Below are positions 7,849-17,066 of a stretch of DNA of 64,000 nt, in pieces. This stretch comes from Pontibacter aquaedesilientis (GTDB taxonomy: Bacteria; Bacteroidota; Bacteroidia; Cytophagales; Hymenobacteraceae), in assembly GCF_014773225.1 (NCBI RefSeq), contig NZ_JACXAJ010000002.1:620001-684000 (forward strand). Direction: 5' to 3'. The notes below the pieces were generated by a model that was given only the letters and a program-made list of their open reading frames with translations, did no database searches and was not told where the DNA came from. Within the stretch, counting starts at the first letter, position 1, and each line of letters opens with the position of its first letter. A program made the translations under genes and the position numbers.

Positions 7849-9612
7849 ATGTTGAATTTCCTGAGATATGTGCTGGCTACCATTGTGGGCCTGTTCGTAT
7901 TTTTCTTCCTGGGCCTGCTGATCATGGTTGGCATTGTTGCCGCCACCGCTTCTAAAGGCGATATCACCGTAGCCGAAAACTCCGTGTTGGAGCTCAAGCT
8001 TGACAAATCAATCTCAGAGCGTGAAAAGGAGAGTCCCTTCGGCGACTTGTCTTTCGGTTTCTACTCCTTCGACAGCGGCGACGGACTAGATAAGATCAAG
8101 GCATCCATCCGCAGAGCTAAAACCGACGACAATGTAAAAGGTATTTTCCTGAACATGCGTTTTGTGGACGCTGGAATGGGCAAACTCGAAGAGATACGTA
8201 ACGAGCTGATCGACTTCAAAAAGTCTGGCAAGTTCATCGTTTCTTATGGCGATATGACCAACGAGAAGGCCTATTACCTGTCTTCTGTGGCGGACAAGAT
8301 CTATCTGAACCCGATGGGTGCGCTGGAGTTCAACGGCATCAGTTCAGAAATTCTTTTCTTTAAAGGTACCCTTGAAAAACTGGACATCGAGCCAGCCATC
8401 TTCAAAGTAGGTGAATTCAAGAGTGCAGTGGAACCTTTCTTCCTGGATAAAATGAGCGAGGCCAACCGCGAGCAGATGAACTCTTTCCTGAACTCGATGA
8501 ACGATTACCAGCTGCGTAAAATAGCGGAAGCCCGTGGCAAGACTTACGACGAGCTGAAAAATGTGTCGGACGAATTGCTGGTGCGGGATGCCGAAGACGC
8601 AAAGAAATATGGTCTGGTGACGGACGTGGGTTACTACGACGAGGCCATCGACTACATGAAAAAGAAGGTGGGTGTAGAAAAAGACAAAAAACTGCAGCTA
8701 GTGTCGCTGGGCAAGTACAAAAAGGCAAAGGACAACGATCAGGAAGGTTCTTCTAAAAACCGAATTGCCGTGATTTACGCTGAAGGAGATATAGTGGATG
8801 GCGAAGGCGACGACGACGAGATCGGCAGCATGCGCTACGCCGAGGCGATCCGCAATGCCCGTCAGGACAAGAACGTGAAGGCCGTGGTGTTGCGCATCAA
8901 CTCACCGGGTGGCAGTGCGCTGGCATCGGACGTGATGTGGCGCGAGATCCAGGAAACCCGCAAGGTGAAGCCAGTTATAGCCTCTATGTCTGATGTGGCG
9001 GCGTCCGGTGGCTACTACATGGCCATGGGCTGCGATACCATCGTGGCGCACCCAAATACCATCACCGGTAGCATTGGCGTGTTCGGCATTGTTCCGAATT
9101 TCGAAGGCTTCATGAAAAACAAGCTGGGCATCACCGTGGACCGTGTAGGTACAGGAAAGCACTCCGATATGCCTACCGTTACCCGGGCCATGACGCCGTT
9201 TGAAAAAGAGATCGTACAGCGCGAGATCAACAAGATTTATGAAGTATTTACCCAAAAAGCAGCCGATGGCAGAGGCATGACGCAGGATGAGCTCAAGAAG
9301 CACGCTTCGGGCCGTGTGTGGTCAGGTATAGAGGCCAAAGAACGCAACCTGGTAGATGTGCACGGTGGTCTTGAGAAAGCCATTGAAATTGCCGCTGCCC
9401 GCGTAGGTATAACCGGTGATTACCGCCTGAAAGAACTGCCACGCCGCAAGACCTTCTTCGAGGAGATGTTCGGTGAAGCCGGTTCGCAGGTGAAGGAAAG
9501 TGCCGTAAAAGCCGAGCTGGGTCAATTGTATCCGTTCTACCAGATGTACAAAAAGGTAGAGAACATGCAAGGTATACAGGCCCGCCTGCCATACGAACTC
9601 ACGATTCAGTAA
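7849..9612 (+). CDS. sppA: Signal peptide peptidase SppA, 67K type
   Basis: A 587-residue membrane-anchored serine protease (family S49) that digests signal peptides left in the membrane. An N-terminal membrane helix (about residues 5-33) is followed by two S49 domains, as in the long E. coli-type enzyme. The catalytic Lys lies in the first domain (MTNEKAYYLSSVADKIYL, about residues 140-158) and the catalytic Ser in the second (SDVAASGGYYMAMGCD, about 379-394). The length matches the 67K form rather than the short archaeal or Bacillus form. It is a single gene closed by a hairpin terminator downstream. Confidence 0.96.
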   Translation: MLNFLRYVLATIVGLFVFFFLGLLIMVGIVAATASKGDITVAENSVLELKLDKSISEREKESPFGDLSFGFYSFDSGDGLDKIKASIRRAKTDDNVKGIFLNMRFVDAGMGKLEEIRNELIDFKKSGKFIVSYGDMTNEKAYYLSSVADKIYLNPMGALEFNGISSEILFFKGTLEKLDIEPAIFKVGEFKSAVEPFFLDKMSEANREQMNSFLNSMNDYQLRKIAEARGKTYDELKNVSDELLVRDAEDAKKYGLVTDVGYYDEAIDYMKKKVGVEKDKKLQLVSLGKYKKAKDNDQEGSSKNRIAVIYAEGDIVDGEGDDDEIGSMRYAEAIRNARQDKNVKAVVLRINSPGGSALASDVMWREIQETRKVKPVIASMSDVAASGGYYMAMGCDTIVAHPNTITGSIGVFGIVPNFEGFMKNKLGITVDRVGTGKHSDMPTVTRAMTPFEKEIVQREINKIYEVFTQKAADGRGMTQDELKKHASGRVWSGIEAKERNLVDVHGGLEKAIEIAAARVGITGDYRLKELPRRKTFFEEMFGEAGSQVKESAVKAELGQLYPFYQMYKKVENMQGIQARLPYELTIQ

Positions 9613-9840
9613 ACAAAGTGGCAGGTATAGCCACCCGTCTAAGAGCATAACATTTGAAAGCCCGCTGGTATAACACCGGCGGGCTTTTTGTTTCAGGTCC
9701 GCTCCATTTTTTGCAAATTGCGTCCGTTTCAAGGTATAGGTAGTCATGCGCGGGCTCGAACAGTGTTCCTGTGCCAAGGTATAGGGTAAGTCTGCAACCC
9801 GGCAGGCAGTCATTTGTCTGATAAAAAAAGCTATACCTAA
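9568..9840. repeat. Dense cluster of the GGTATA word around the sppA-punA gap
   Basis: Six copies of GGTATA/TATACC fall in about 270 bases, at about 9571, 9623, 9667, 9733, 9778 and 9832, most in the context (C/A)AGGTATAG. The first copy is inside sppA; the rest are in the 314-base gap before punA (9613-9926), which has no other gene that I can support. The word is iterated throughout the window; see findings. Confidence 0.7.
9656..9692 (+). terminator. Hairpin terminator after sppA
   Basis: GCCCGC (9660-9665) pairs with GCGGGC (9679-9684), with a short loop containing a GGTATA word and a T-run after it. Confidence 0.8.
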
Positions 9841-9926
9841 ATTATTGCTCTGTCGAAAGAAGCATGCTATTTCGCGAGCCTGAAACAATACATGAAAGAC
9901 TCAAAACTAAATTACAGTGTAACGAT

Positions 9927-10742
9927 ATGATGCAGCAACTACGAGAATCCGCTTCGTACATACAGGCCCAGACGGGCAACTTCGAGCCCGAGTTCGGGAT
10001 CATTTTGGGCACGGGCCTGGGCGCCTTGGTCAAAGAGATCGAGATAGAGCACAGCCTTAACTACGCCGATATCCCTCATTTTCCGGTATCCACGGTGGAG
10101 AGCCACTCCGGGCGCCTGATCCTGGGGCAATTGTCCGGCAGACGAGTGGTTGTGATGCAGGGGCGTTTCCACTTCTACGAGGGCTATGACATGAACCAGG
10201 TGGTGCACCCGGTGCGCGTCATGAAGCTGCTGGGCGTGCCTAAACTCTTTATCTCCAACGCCTGCGGCGGTCTTAACCCAGCCTTCAACACCTCTGACCT
10301 GATGGTGATCACCGACCACATCAACCTGCAGCCGTCCAACCCGCTCATCGGTCCGAACCTGGATGAGTTAGGGCCGCGCTTCCCGGACATGAGCGACGTG
10401 TACGATGAGAAAATGGTGCGCCAGGCAATGGTGATTGCCGAGGATGCCGGGTTCGATTTGCGGGAAGGCGTGTATGCCAGCGTGCCTGGCCCTATGCTGG
10501 AAACCAAAGCCGAGTACAACTACCTTGCCCGCATTGGTGCTGATGCCGTGGGCATGTCCACCGTGCCGGAAGCCATCGCCGCGCGCCATATGGGGATGAA
10601 GGTATTCGGCATCTCCGTGATCACCGACATGTGCACGCCGGACCGCATCAAGAAGGTCATCCTATCGGATATATTGGAGGCAGCCGCCGTCGCAGAGCCA
10701 CGTATGACCATGCTCATCCGTGAGTTGATCCGGCAGCAGTAG
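9927..10742 (+). CDS. punA: Purine nucleoside phosphorylase, trimeric class
   Basis: This enzyme splits purine nucleosides with phosphate to base plus ribose-1-phosphate in purine salvage. The protein is 271 residues from the ATG at 9927 (MMQQLRES); an upstream in-frame ATG at 9864 would add 21 unlikely residues. Motifs of the class I (PNP/MTAP) family are the phosphate loop GTGLGALV, HSGRLILGQL, GRFHFYEGY, NACGGLNPAF, GPMLETKAEY and GMSTVPEAIAARH. The position that is Asn in mammalian PNP appears as Asp here (SVITDMC), the residue type used by MTAP for 6-aminopurines. Specificity may therefore be broader than inosine and guanosine. It is a single gene with a strong terminator. Confidence 0.93.
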   Translation: MMQQLRESASYIQAQTGNFEPEFGIILGTGLGALVKEIEIEHSLNYADIPHFPVSTVESHSGRLILGQLSGRRVVVMQGRFHFYEGYDMNQVVHPVRVMKLLGVPKLFISNACGGLNPAFNTSDLMVITDHINLQPSNPLIGPNLDELGPRFPDMSDVYDEKMVRQAMVIAEDAGFDLREGVYASVPGPMLETKAEYNYLARIGADAVGMSTVPEAIAARHMGMKVFGISVITDMCTPDRIKKVILSDILEAAAVAEPRMTMLIRELIRQQ

Positions 10743-10757
10743 CACTTGGGAACAACG

Positions 10758-10788
10758 AAAAAGGGCAGCTCTACAGCTGCCCTTTTTC
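10758..10788 (+). terminator. Bidirectional hairpin terminator after punA
   Basis: GGGCAGCT (10763-10770) pairs with AGCTGCCC (10775-10782), flanked by AAAAA and TTTTT. It serves punA (+) and the convergent DUF4249 gene (-). Confidence 0.88.
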
Positions 10789-10790
10789 GT

Positions 10791-11600
10791 TTACTGAATA
10801 ATGACTGTCTTTCGCTCGTAGGCCAGGTTGGTGAAGATGCCGATCCCTCCCTGCACAGACGAAACAATGCGCGATGGCTGTGCAAAGGGATTTCCGTTGG
10901 CATTTTTGGCGTCGGAAATCGAGTTGAGGAAGTTGTAGTAGTCTTTTTCAATATGATAGAGTGACACAATCAGTGTGTCGCCTTTCTCGAAATCGTATGC
11001 GGAGCCATAGGAAATGCGCTTCCCGTTGGTAAGCTGGTCACTGGAAACGAAGTCGCGGGACGTGCCACGGCTCAGGCTATCGCGGTGTGTCATGTAGCGG
11101 TAGTAGTTTTCCGCGTCGGGGTCATCCTGGAACGAGGTCAGCAGGTAAGCTTTTCCCTTCTCATTGAATTTCCACTCCACAGCCTCTATCGGTACACGTT
11201 TCAGGATGGTGGTGGAGCCCGTGACGCGGCGGTCTTTTTTGTCTTTCACCTCGATGGTAACGACATCCCCTGCTTTCAGATCAAGCGGTTTGTTGTTGCG
11301 GTGCGTAAAGTACTTGCCGCTCACCCTGTCCTGAAAGGGGCTGAAAGCCAGCTTGACAGTGCGGCCCTTGTGCGTGAGAAATACCTCGGCGTCGGGCACG
11401 ATCGGAAGCTGCGGGTTGGAGAAATAACTCACGCTTTCCAGCACGACGGCCCGAAGCGGCTTGCCAGGCTCCAGGTAGCACTCCACCACCAGTTGCGATT
11501 GGTGCGGTGGCAGGTTTATTTCTACTTCCTGCTCCATGTCGCACGCTAGCAACAGCAGTAACAGGGGGATTAAGGTATAGAGCGTATGCTTGATCTTCAT
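10791..11600 (-). CDS. DUF4249 lipoprotein partnered with the TonB receptor
   Basis: A 269-residue lipoprotein with a Leu-rich signal peptide ending in LLAC (Cys about residue 20). The first mature segment, EQEVEINLPPHQSQLVVECYLEPG in two parts, is typical of the DUF4249 family. The predicted fold is beta-rich and the protein is likely attached to the outer membrane. DUF4249 genes in Bacteroidota usually sit directly after a TonB-dependent receptor gene, as here: its ATG overlaps the receptor stop (ATGA at 11598-11601), implying translational coupling and a shared complex. The ligand is unknown. The 269-residue length is shorter than many family members. Confidence 0.88.
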   Translation of the reverse strand: MKIKHTLYTLIPLLLLLLACDMEQEVEINLPPHQSQLVVECYLEPGKPLRAVVLESVSYFSNPQLPIVPDAEVFLTHKGRTVKLAFSPFQDRVSGKYFTHRNNKPLDLKAGDVVTIEVKDKKDRRVTGSTTILKRVPIEAVEWKFNEKGKAYLLTSFQDDPDAENYYRYMTHRDSLSRGTSRDFVSSDQLTNGKRISYGSAYDFEKGDTLIVSLYHIEKDYYNFLNSISDAKNANGNPFAQPSRIVSSVQGGIGIFTNLAYERKTVIIQ

Positions 11601-13915
11601 CAGAATTTGAAATTATAGGTCACAGAAGGTATAACCGGGAAAAGCGATACCTGCTTGGCCCGGAAACCCAGCGTTTCGTCACTTTCCTTGTCCTTCACCT
11701 GCTCAAAGTACACAAAGTAAGGGTTGCGGCGGTTATAGGTGTTGTAGGCATTAAACATCAGGTCAGACTCGCCAAATTTGGAGTTTAGCTTGAGCACCAG
11801 ACCCAGGTCAAGGCGGTGAAAAGCGTCCAGCCGAAAGCTGTTGCGGTCGTTGTAGACAGGCACCACAGTCGCGTTTTTCCCCTCCACATCCTGAAAGGCA
11901 AACCGAGCGACCGGTAGCGAATAGGCATTGCCGCTGCTGTATACAAAGGCACCTGTCAGGTGGATGCGCTTGCTCAGTTTGTGCAGCAGCACCACGCTCA
12001 GATCATGGCGGCGGTCATAGCGGGTCGGGAAGCGGCGGCCTTCGTTTATGCCGTCAAACTGGCGGTAGGTCCACGACAAGGTATAGCCGATCCAGCCGGT
12101 GGTGCGCCCTTTAATTTTCTCCAGGTATACCTCATTGCCATAGCTCTCGCCTTTGCCGAACAAAAACTCCTCCTCCAGCTTGTCGTTCACGAACAGGTTG
12201 GCCCCGTCCCGGAAATCGATCTGGCGGTGCATCCACTTGTAGTACAATTCGTTGGTGACCATGTAGCGGCCATCGGCGAACAAATGGCTGATACCTGCCG
12301 CCACCTGCTGCGAGCGTTGCGGCTTCACGTAGTCGTTGGACGGATACCAGATGTCGGTTGGCAGGGATGCGCCGGAGTTAGCTACCAGGTGAATGTACTG
12401 CATCATGCTGGCGTAGCTGCCCTTAAGGGCGGTATTTACCGTGAGGTTATACTTGCCGGAGGCACGCGGCTCCAAAGCGGTATAGGTTTTGCCACCGCTG
12501 CCGAAGGCCGACAGGCGCAAGCCGTAGTTGAGCGAAAACCGGCTATTTATCTGGAAGTCGTCGGATACGTAAACGGCAGCCTCGGTGGCATCGTAGTCGC
12601 TACCAGCCTTGAAAGCAAGGCGATTGTCGTCAGAATCGAAGTTGAGGCGGCCAATGGTGAAAGCATGCCGGGTAGCCATGGCGCCAAAAGCCAGGGTATG
12701 GCCCTTATCCAGCACCAGGTTGAAATCGGTTTTCAGTCCCAAGTCGCGTATGTCGGAGCTGAGGTTGAAGCTGAAAACATCGATCTTGTTGTTAATGTTA
12801 TACTGGTAACTGCTACCCGTGAAGGTCGTGTTAACCTGAAAACGGGGATTGAAGCGGTGCTGCCAGCGCAGAGCCCCCACCTTGTTGCCCCAGTCGAACC
12901 TGAATTGAAAATCTTCGTCGTTGAAACCGAAGAAATCCCGCCCAAAATAACCGCTCAGGAACAACTCATCCTTTTCGCCCAGCTTATAATTCACCTTCCC
13001 ATTCAAGTCATAGAAGTAATAGTCAGGTATAGGACTGAAATCCTCTTTGCCCTCCTGTATCCGGTTGATCTGGCGCGTGAAAATATCGAAATAGGTACGT
13101 CGGCCGGAAACGATGAAGGAAGCTTTGTCTTTGATGAGAGGGCCATCCACGGTCAGGCGGGAGGCGATCAGGCCCAGGCCACCTGAGGCCCGGATGCGCT
13201 CGTTGTTGCCGTTGTTCAGCTTGACATCTACCACAGACGAGAGCCTGCCGCCGAACTGCGCCGGAAAGCCTCCTTTGTAAAGCTCCACGCTTTCCACGGC
13301 ATCCGGGTTGAACACCGAGAAGAAGCCGAAAAGGTGCGAAGCGTTGTATACCACCGCATCGTCGAGCAGCACCAGGTTTTGGTCCGGTCCGCCGCCACGC
13401 ACATACAGGCCCGAAGAGCCCTCACCGCCGGACTGCACACCAGGCTTGAGTTGCAGGGTTTTGATCAGGTCCACTTCTCCGAATATCGCCGGGAGCAGCT
13501 TGGCTTCCTGTGTGGTCAGGGTTTCCACGCTCATCAGGTTATTATTGAGCTTCTGGCGCAGCGAATTTGCCTCCACTATCACTTCACGCAGCTTGCTGCT
13601 GGCTGGTGCCACGAGCAGATTTACGGTGTGGTTTTGGCCATCCACCAGAATCGGTCGGGTGGTGGGTTCGTAACCGATATAGGTCACCTGCAGGGTGTGG
13701 CTGCCATCAGGCAGTTGCAAGGTATAAAAGCCACGTTCGTCGGAAGTAGCCCCTATACGCAACTCTGGAACCGACACAGTTGCCCCGATCAGTGCCTCGT
13801 TGCTCCCGCTGACCCGCACATACCCACTGACCGTAAAGCTGCCCTGCGCCCTTGCATCCGGGGATAAAAGAAACAGCAGCAGGAAGAGGCACACGGGGAG
13901 AAAAGGTAATCGCAT
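11600..13915 (-). CDS. TonB-dependent receptor with carboxypeptidase-like N-terminal domain
   Basis: An outer-membrane TonB-dependent importer of about 771 residues. I place the start at 13915 because MRLPFLP opens a good signal peptide ending SPDARA-QG; a longer frame to 14086 adds 57 residues with no signal character. The mature protein starts with a CarboxypepD_reg-like beta sandwich (VSGYVRVSGSNEALIGATVS). A plug follows with YVRGGGPDQNLVLLDDAVVY and ELYKGGFPAQFGGRLSSV, then a 22-strand-type barrel ending in Phe (SVTYNFKF). It is the first gene of a two-gene operon with the DUF4249 lipoprotein. The substrate cannot be told; no SusD gene is adjacent. Confidence 0.93.
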   Translation of the reverse strand: MRLPFLPVCLFLLLFLLSPDARAQGSFTVSGYVRVSGSNEALIGATVSVPELRIGATSDERGFYTLQLPDGSHTLQVTYIGYEPTTRPILVDGQNHTVNLLVAPASSKLREVIVEANSLRQKLNNNLMSVETLTTQEAKLLPAIFGEVDLIKTLQLKPGVQSGGEGSSGLYVRGGGPDQNLVLLDDAVVYNASHLFGFFSVFNPDAVESVELYKGGFPAQFGGRLSSVVDVKLNNGNNERIRASGGLGLIASRLTVDGPLIKDKASFIVSGRRTYFDIFTRQINRIQEGKEDFSPIPDYYFYDLNGKVNYKLGEKDELFLSGYFGRDFFGFNDEDFQFRFDWGNKVGALRWQHRFNPRFQVNTTFTGSSYQYNINNKIDVFSFNLSSDIRDLGLKTDFNLVLDKGHTLAFGAMATRHAFTIGRLNFDSDDNRLAFKAGSDYDATEAAVYVSDDFQINSRFSLNYGLRLSAFGSGGKTYTALEPRASGKYNLTVNTALKGSYASMMQYIHLVANSGASLPTDIWYPSNDYVKPQRSQQVAAGISHLFADGRYMVTNELYYKWMHRQIDFRDGANLFVNDKLEEEFLFGKGESYGNEVYLEKIKGRTTGWIGYTLSWTYRQFDGINEGRRFPTRYDRRHDLSVVLLHKLSKRIHLTGAFVYSSGNAYSLPVARFAFQDVEGKNATVVPVYNDRNSFRLDAFHRLDLGLVLKLNSKFGESDLMFNAYNTYNRRNPYFVYFEQVKDKESDETLGFRAKQVSLFPVIPSVTYNFKF

Positions 13916-14090
13916 GGGGCAAAAGATAGTACTAACAAGGTGCAAATCAGGTGAATAATCGCAAAGGTAGCAAATCCTGCCAACCTGCTTATTAACACAA
14001 GAGGGTATAATAAGTTCTCGGGGCAAATAAAAAAACCAGGGTAGCCTGGTTTTAGGAGTTTCATTTCCGGTAGGGCAAGCAGTCAATGCG

Positions 14091-15965
14091 CTACGGCATG
14101 CTCTCGTTCAGCCAGGCAGCCCTGAGTTTTAGCTGCTGTTCGGAGGGCTGCTCCATGGGCTCCAGCATGTGCAGCACTTCCCGCTTCAGTTGCGTCACCT
14201 TGCCCGTCAGTTTTTTGGGTTTCACCACGCCTTTGCTGTCTTTTCGGCCCACCGTGATCTCGATTTTGCTGCCGGGCCGGGCCTGCTGCAGCTCCTCCCC
14301 AATAATCTCCCGGATGTTGAGCGGCGTGATTTCCTTGCCATTGAAAGCCAGCAGCTGGTCGCCTTCCCGGAAGCCCATCTGCTTGCCAAAATCATCCATT
14401 TCATCTGCCTCCGCCACAGTTATCTTATCGGCTTCACGGTCGTAGCCGGGCACGAAACCGCCATAGGAATTCACCAGCTGCACCGATACGGGCTCATACC
14501 TTATACCTACTTTCGAAAACAGTTCTTTTAAAGGGAGTGGCTGGCTGCCCTCCACGTGCCGTGCGAAGAATGTGCGGATCTCGGGGTAAGTCAGCTCGGT
14601 GATCTTGTCAAACAGTTCATCATCCTTAAAGGGACGGCCTTTGCCATAGGTTTTGGCCAGGTCCTGCATGAGGTCGCGTAGGCCAGACTGGCCGCCCGAA
14701 AGGTCGCGCAGCTGTATGTCAAGCGCCATCCCGATCAGGGCACCCTTTTGGTACACATTGCCATACTCCTTCTCATGCTCCTCCAGCACCTTCGCGCTCA
14801 TCTCGGTAAAGGCCAGTGTGTCGTTGTAGTAGTCGCGGGAGGTGTAAATGTACTCACGCAGCTTGGTCATGAACTCTTCGATGGGTATCAGGCCCTCGTA
14901 TACCTGCACATGCGATGCAAAGTACTCCGTTACGCCCTCATAGAGCCACAGGTGTTTCGACATGCGGGGATTGATGAAGTCGAAGTCGTGGATCTCCTCT
15001 GACTGGATGGAAAGCGGCGTGACGATGTGGAAGAACTCATGGGCCGCCACGTCGCGCATGGTGCTGTTAAAGCGTTCCTCCGGCATTTCGGGCAGATAGT
15101 ATACCGAGGAGTTGGCATGCTCCAGCGCACCGTAAGAGCCGGATTTACCAGGCCGCTGCGGCACGTAGATCAAGAAGGCGTATTTGTCAACAGGCAGATT
15201 GCCCCCGAGGTAGCTGCGCTGAGCTTCCAGAATGTCTTTGATGTTATCGGCAATAGGCTTGGAAGTGACCCTGCCGGTAGGAGAGTAAACTGAAACGAGA
15301 ACTTTTGTATCGCCGAGGTGCAGTACCGTGGTGTCGGGCTGGTTATACATCAGCGGTGAGTCGGCCAGTTCTACGTAGCTTGGCACCAGGTAGGTGTCAG
15401 CAGTGGCGGTAGTCGAGACGGCCTGCAGCGGGGTAGAACCGTAGAAGCCGTTGGGTTTGGTGATGGTCAGTTCGTAAGGCACCTGCTTCAGACCGTCGAA
15501 GTAGCCCACGAAGCCGAACGTGTTGATCAGGAAATTCTTGCCTTCCTCGATGTTGGTGCCACCCGGCTCGAAGAGAACGTCTTCCCGCTTGGCTGCGTCA
15601 AACGTGTCGTCTACCCAATAGGTAATCCTGTCCAGGTTCTGGGATTGTGATATACGCCAGCGGTTGGTGTCGAGGCGGGCGACGGGCAGCGGGTTGCCCT
15701 GCTTGTCGAGTGCTTGGAAATCGGAGACGTATTTGCCAAAGTCGGAAACGGAATAAGTGCCGGGCACGATCTTGGGCATGTTGTAGATGATCTCGCCCTG
15801 TTTGATGGCTGGTGCCTGCAGCGTTACGGGTATCTTGTCGTCCTTTACCTGCGTCAGGTCGATGTGGACGGCATATCGCGGTTCCACAGGCGATTGGGTA
15901 GCAACGGAAGTGCAGCTTAGGTGCAGGCCCATAGCCAGCAAAAGGAGTGTCTTTACAATTTTCAT
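14091..15965 (-). CDS. M61 family metallopeptidase with PDZ domain
   Basis: An exported peptidase of the M61 (glycyl aminopeptidase) family, 624 residues from the ATG at 15965 (MKIVKTLLLL). The signal peptide ends near LHLSC, which could be a lipobox. The N-terminal beta domain (about residues 30-180) has family segments NMPKIVPGTYSVSDFG and RWRISQ. The catalytic zinc motif is HEFFH (about residue 307) with the downstream Glu in WLYEGVTEYFASH. A PDZ domain lies near the C-terminus (KQMGFREGDQLLAFNGKEI). Family members release N-terminal Gly or Ala from peptides. Only about 170 bases separate it from the TonB receptor start downstream, so co-transcription is possible. Confidence 0.94.
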   Translation of the reverse strand: MKIVKTLLLLAMGLHLSCTSVATQSPVEPRYAVHIDLTQVKDDKIPVTLQAPAIKQGEIIYNMPKIVPGTYSVSDFGKYVSDFQALDKQGNPLPVARLDTNRWRISQSQNLDRITYWVDDTFDAAKREDVLFEPGGTNIEEGKNFLINTFGFVGYFDGLKQVPYELTITKPNGFYGSTPLQAVSTTATADTYLVPSYVELADSPLMYNQPDTTVLHLGDTKVLVSVYSPTGRVTSKPIADNIKDILEAQRSYLGGNLPVDKYAFLIYVPQRPGKSGSYGALEHANSSVYYLPEMPEERFNSTMRDVAAHEFFHIVTPLSIQSEEIHDFDFINPRMSKHLWLYEGVTEYFASHVQVYEGLIPIEEFMTKLREYIYTSRDYYNDTLAFTEMSAKVLEEHEKEYGNVYQKGALIGMALDIQLRDLSGGQSGLRDLMQDLAKTYGKGRPFKDDELFDKITELTYPEIRTFFARHVEGSQPLPLKELFSKVGIRYEPVSVQLVNSYGGFVPGYDREADKITVAEADEMDDFGKQMGFREGDQLLAFNGKEITPLNIREIIGEELQQARPGSKIEITVGRKDSKGVVKPKKLTGKVTQLKREVLHMLEPMEQPSEQQLKLRAAWLNESMP

Positions 15966-16027
15966 GCAACAGGAGTGGGTTAACAAATAGTTAACGGCGG
16001 AGGCATGATTTTAGATTTGTGGCGGCT

Positions 16028-16300
16028 TCAGCCACGGCGAAAGCGGTTCGGGTTGGCCTGTGGCAGCCCGCAGGTTCCGCTCGCCTGACTATAGAGGGCG
16101 GTGCGGCAGTTCTCTCGGGCGTGCTGTGAGGCAGGCACCTTGTATACCTGCTGCTCTTGGTCCTTGCCCTTTTCTTCCTGTGGTTCCAATTCCACGCCAG
16201 TCAGGATTTGCACGACATCAGAAAATGTGGGGCGAAGCTCGGTCAGACTCATGACGCCTGAAACCAGGGAAGCGAAGAAAATGGCAATGGCACTGTTCAT
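16028..16300 (-). CDS. Small exported or membrane-anchored hypothetical protein
   Basis: A 90-residue frame with a hydrophobic N-terminus (MNSAIAIFFASLVSGVMS) that reads as a signal peptide or anchor. A charged middle is rich in Glu, Gln and Lys, and two cysteines sit at about residues 65 and 77. It lies 62 bases upstream of the M61 gene in the same direction and could be read with it. I do not recognise the family, and the frame could be fortuitous; codon choice looks coherent but there is no conserved motif to rely on. Confidence 0.45.
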   Translation of the reverse strand: MNSAIAIFFASLVSGVMSLTELRPTFSDVVQILTGVELEPQEEKGKDQEQQVYKVPASQHARENCRTALYSQASGTCGLPQANPNRFRRG

Positions 16301-16399
16301 AGTTTTAGCTTTTCAGGGGTGTCTTTTGTAAAGATGCTTCCCATAGCCAAAAGGTTGCTTCCCCCTTGATATTTTTTATTTTCCTGAGGCTCCAGCATG

Positions 16400-16434
16400 G
16401 CAAAGGCTTTCTGAGGTCTTCAGAAAGCCTTTGC
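16400..16434 (-). terminator. 15-bp hairpin, likely trxA terminator
   Basis: GCAAAGGCTTTCTGA (16400-16414) pairs perfectly with 16420-16434 across a five-base loop. No long T-run follows on either side, so termination strength is uncertain. It lies downstream of trxA on the minus strand. Confidence 0.6.
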
Positions 16435-16526
16435 TGATTTGTGTGATGTTAAGAGCCAGCCGATTTGGTAAGGTATAGCCTGCCCACTGCCGTCTGCGCC
16501 TGCGTAGGTAGGCGAACTGTTCGGCC

Positions 16527-16835
16527 TTAGGTGATGTGCTGCTGTATGATCTGCGTCAGCTGATGCCCCGGCACGGCACCGGCCTGCTTCCAGACCACCT
16601 GTCCGTTTCGGAAAAGCATGAAGGTAGGAACGCCCTGCACCCGGTACTGCTGCGCTGCCGCCTGGTTCTTGTCCACATTTATTTTGATGACCTTGAGTTT
16701 GCCCGAAAAGTCCTGAGCCAGTTTCTCCACCACGGGGTTCATGGTTTTGCACGGGCCGCACCAGTCGGCATAAAAGTCCACGAGCACCGGCATGCCCGGG
16801 CTTTTGATGAGTTCTGCGAATGATTTCTTTGCCAT
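16527..16835 (-). CDS. trxA: Thioredoxin
   Basis: A 102-residue cytoplasmic thioredoxin that reduces protein disulfides. It has the classical active site DFYADWCGPCKTMNP (CGPC at about residues 26-29), the buried Asp just before it, and the cis-Pro in GVPTFMLFRNG. There is no signal peptide. The length is standard. It appears monocistronic, with a strong hairpin downstream. Confidence 0.97.
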   Translation of the reverse strand: MAKKSFAELIKSPGMPVLVDFYADWCGPCKTMNPVVEKLAQDFSGKLKVIKINVDKNQAAAQQYRVQGVPTFMLFRNGQVVWKQAGAVPGHQLTQIIQQHIT

Positions 16836-17066
16836 CGTTTTGTTTTGATCTGTTGGGGAGCCTAACTGGTTGAAATTGCGTCAGTCGGTGCTCCATCGTC
16901 TTTTGTCCTGTTTTTACGGTGTGTAAAACGAAAGGATTAGCCTTCGCTATTTGTATTGGAGCCCGTATCCGGGTAAAGTTTCTGCACCAGACGGAAGGCT
17001 AAGTTACAAAGATGTGGAACTATAGGCGCTGCAGAAATATTGATGGGTACACAGCCATAGCAAAAT

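Noticed and set aside
11960..13186. Plus-strand open frame of 408 codons opposite the TonB receptor
   Set aside because: Antisense shadow of a well-supported receptor gene; no start context or recognisable domain.
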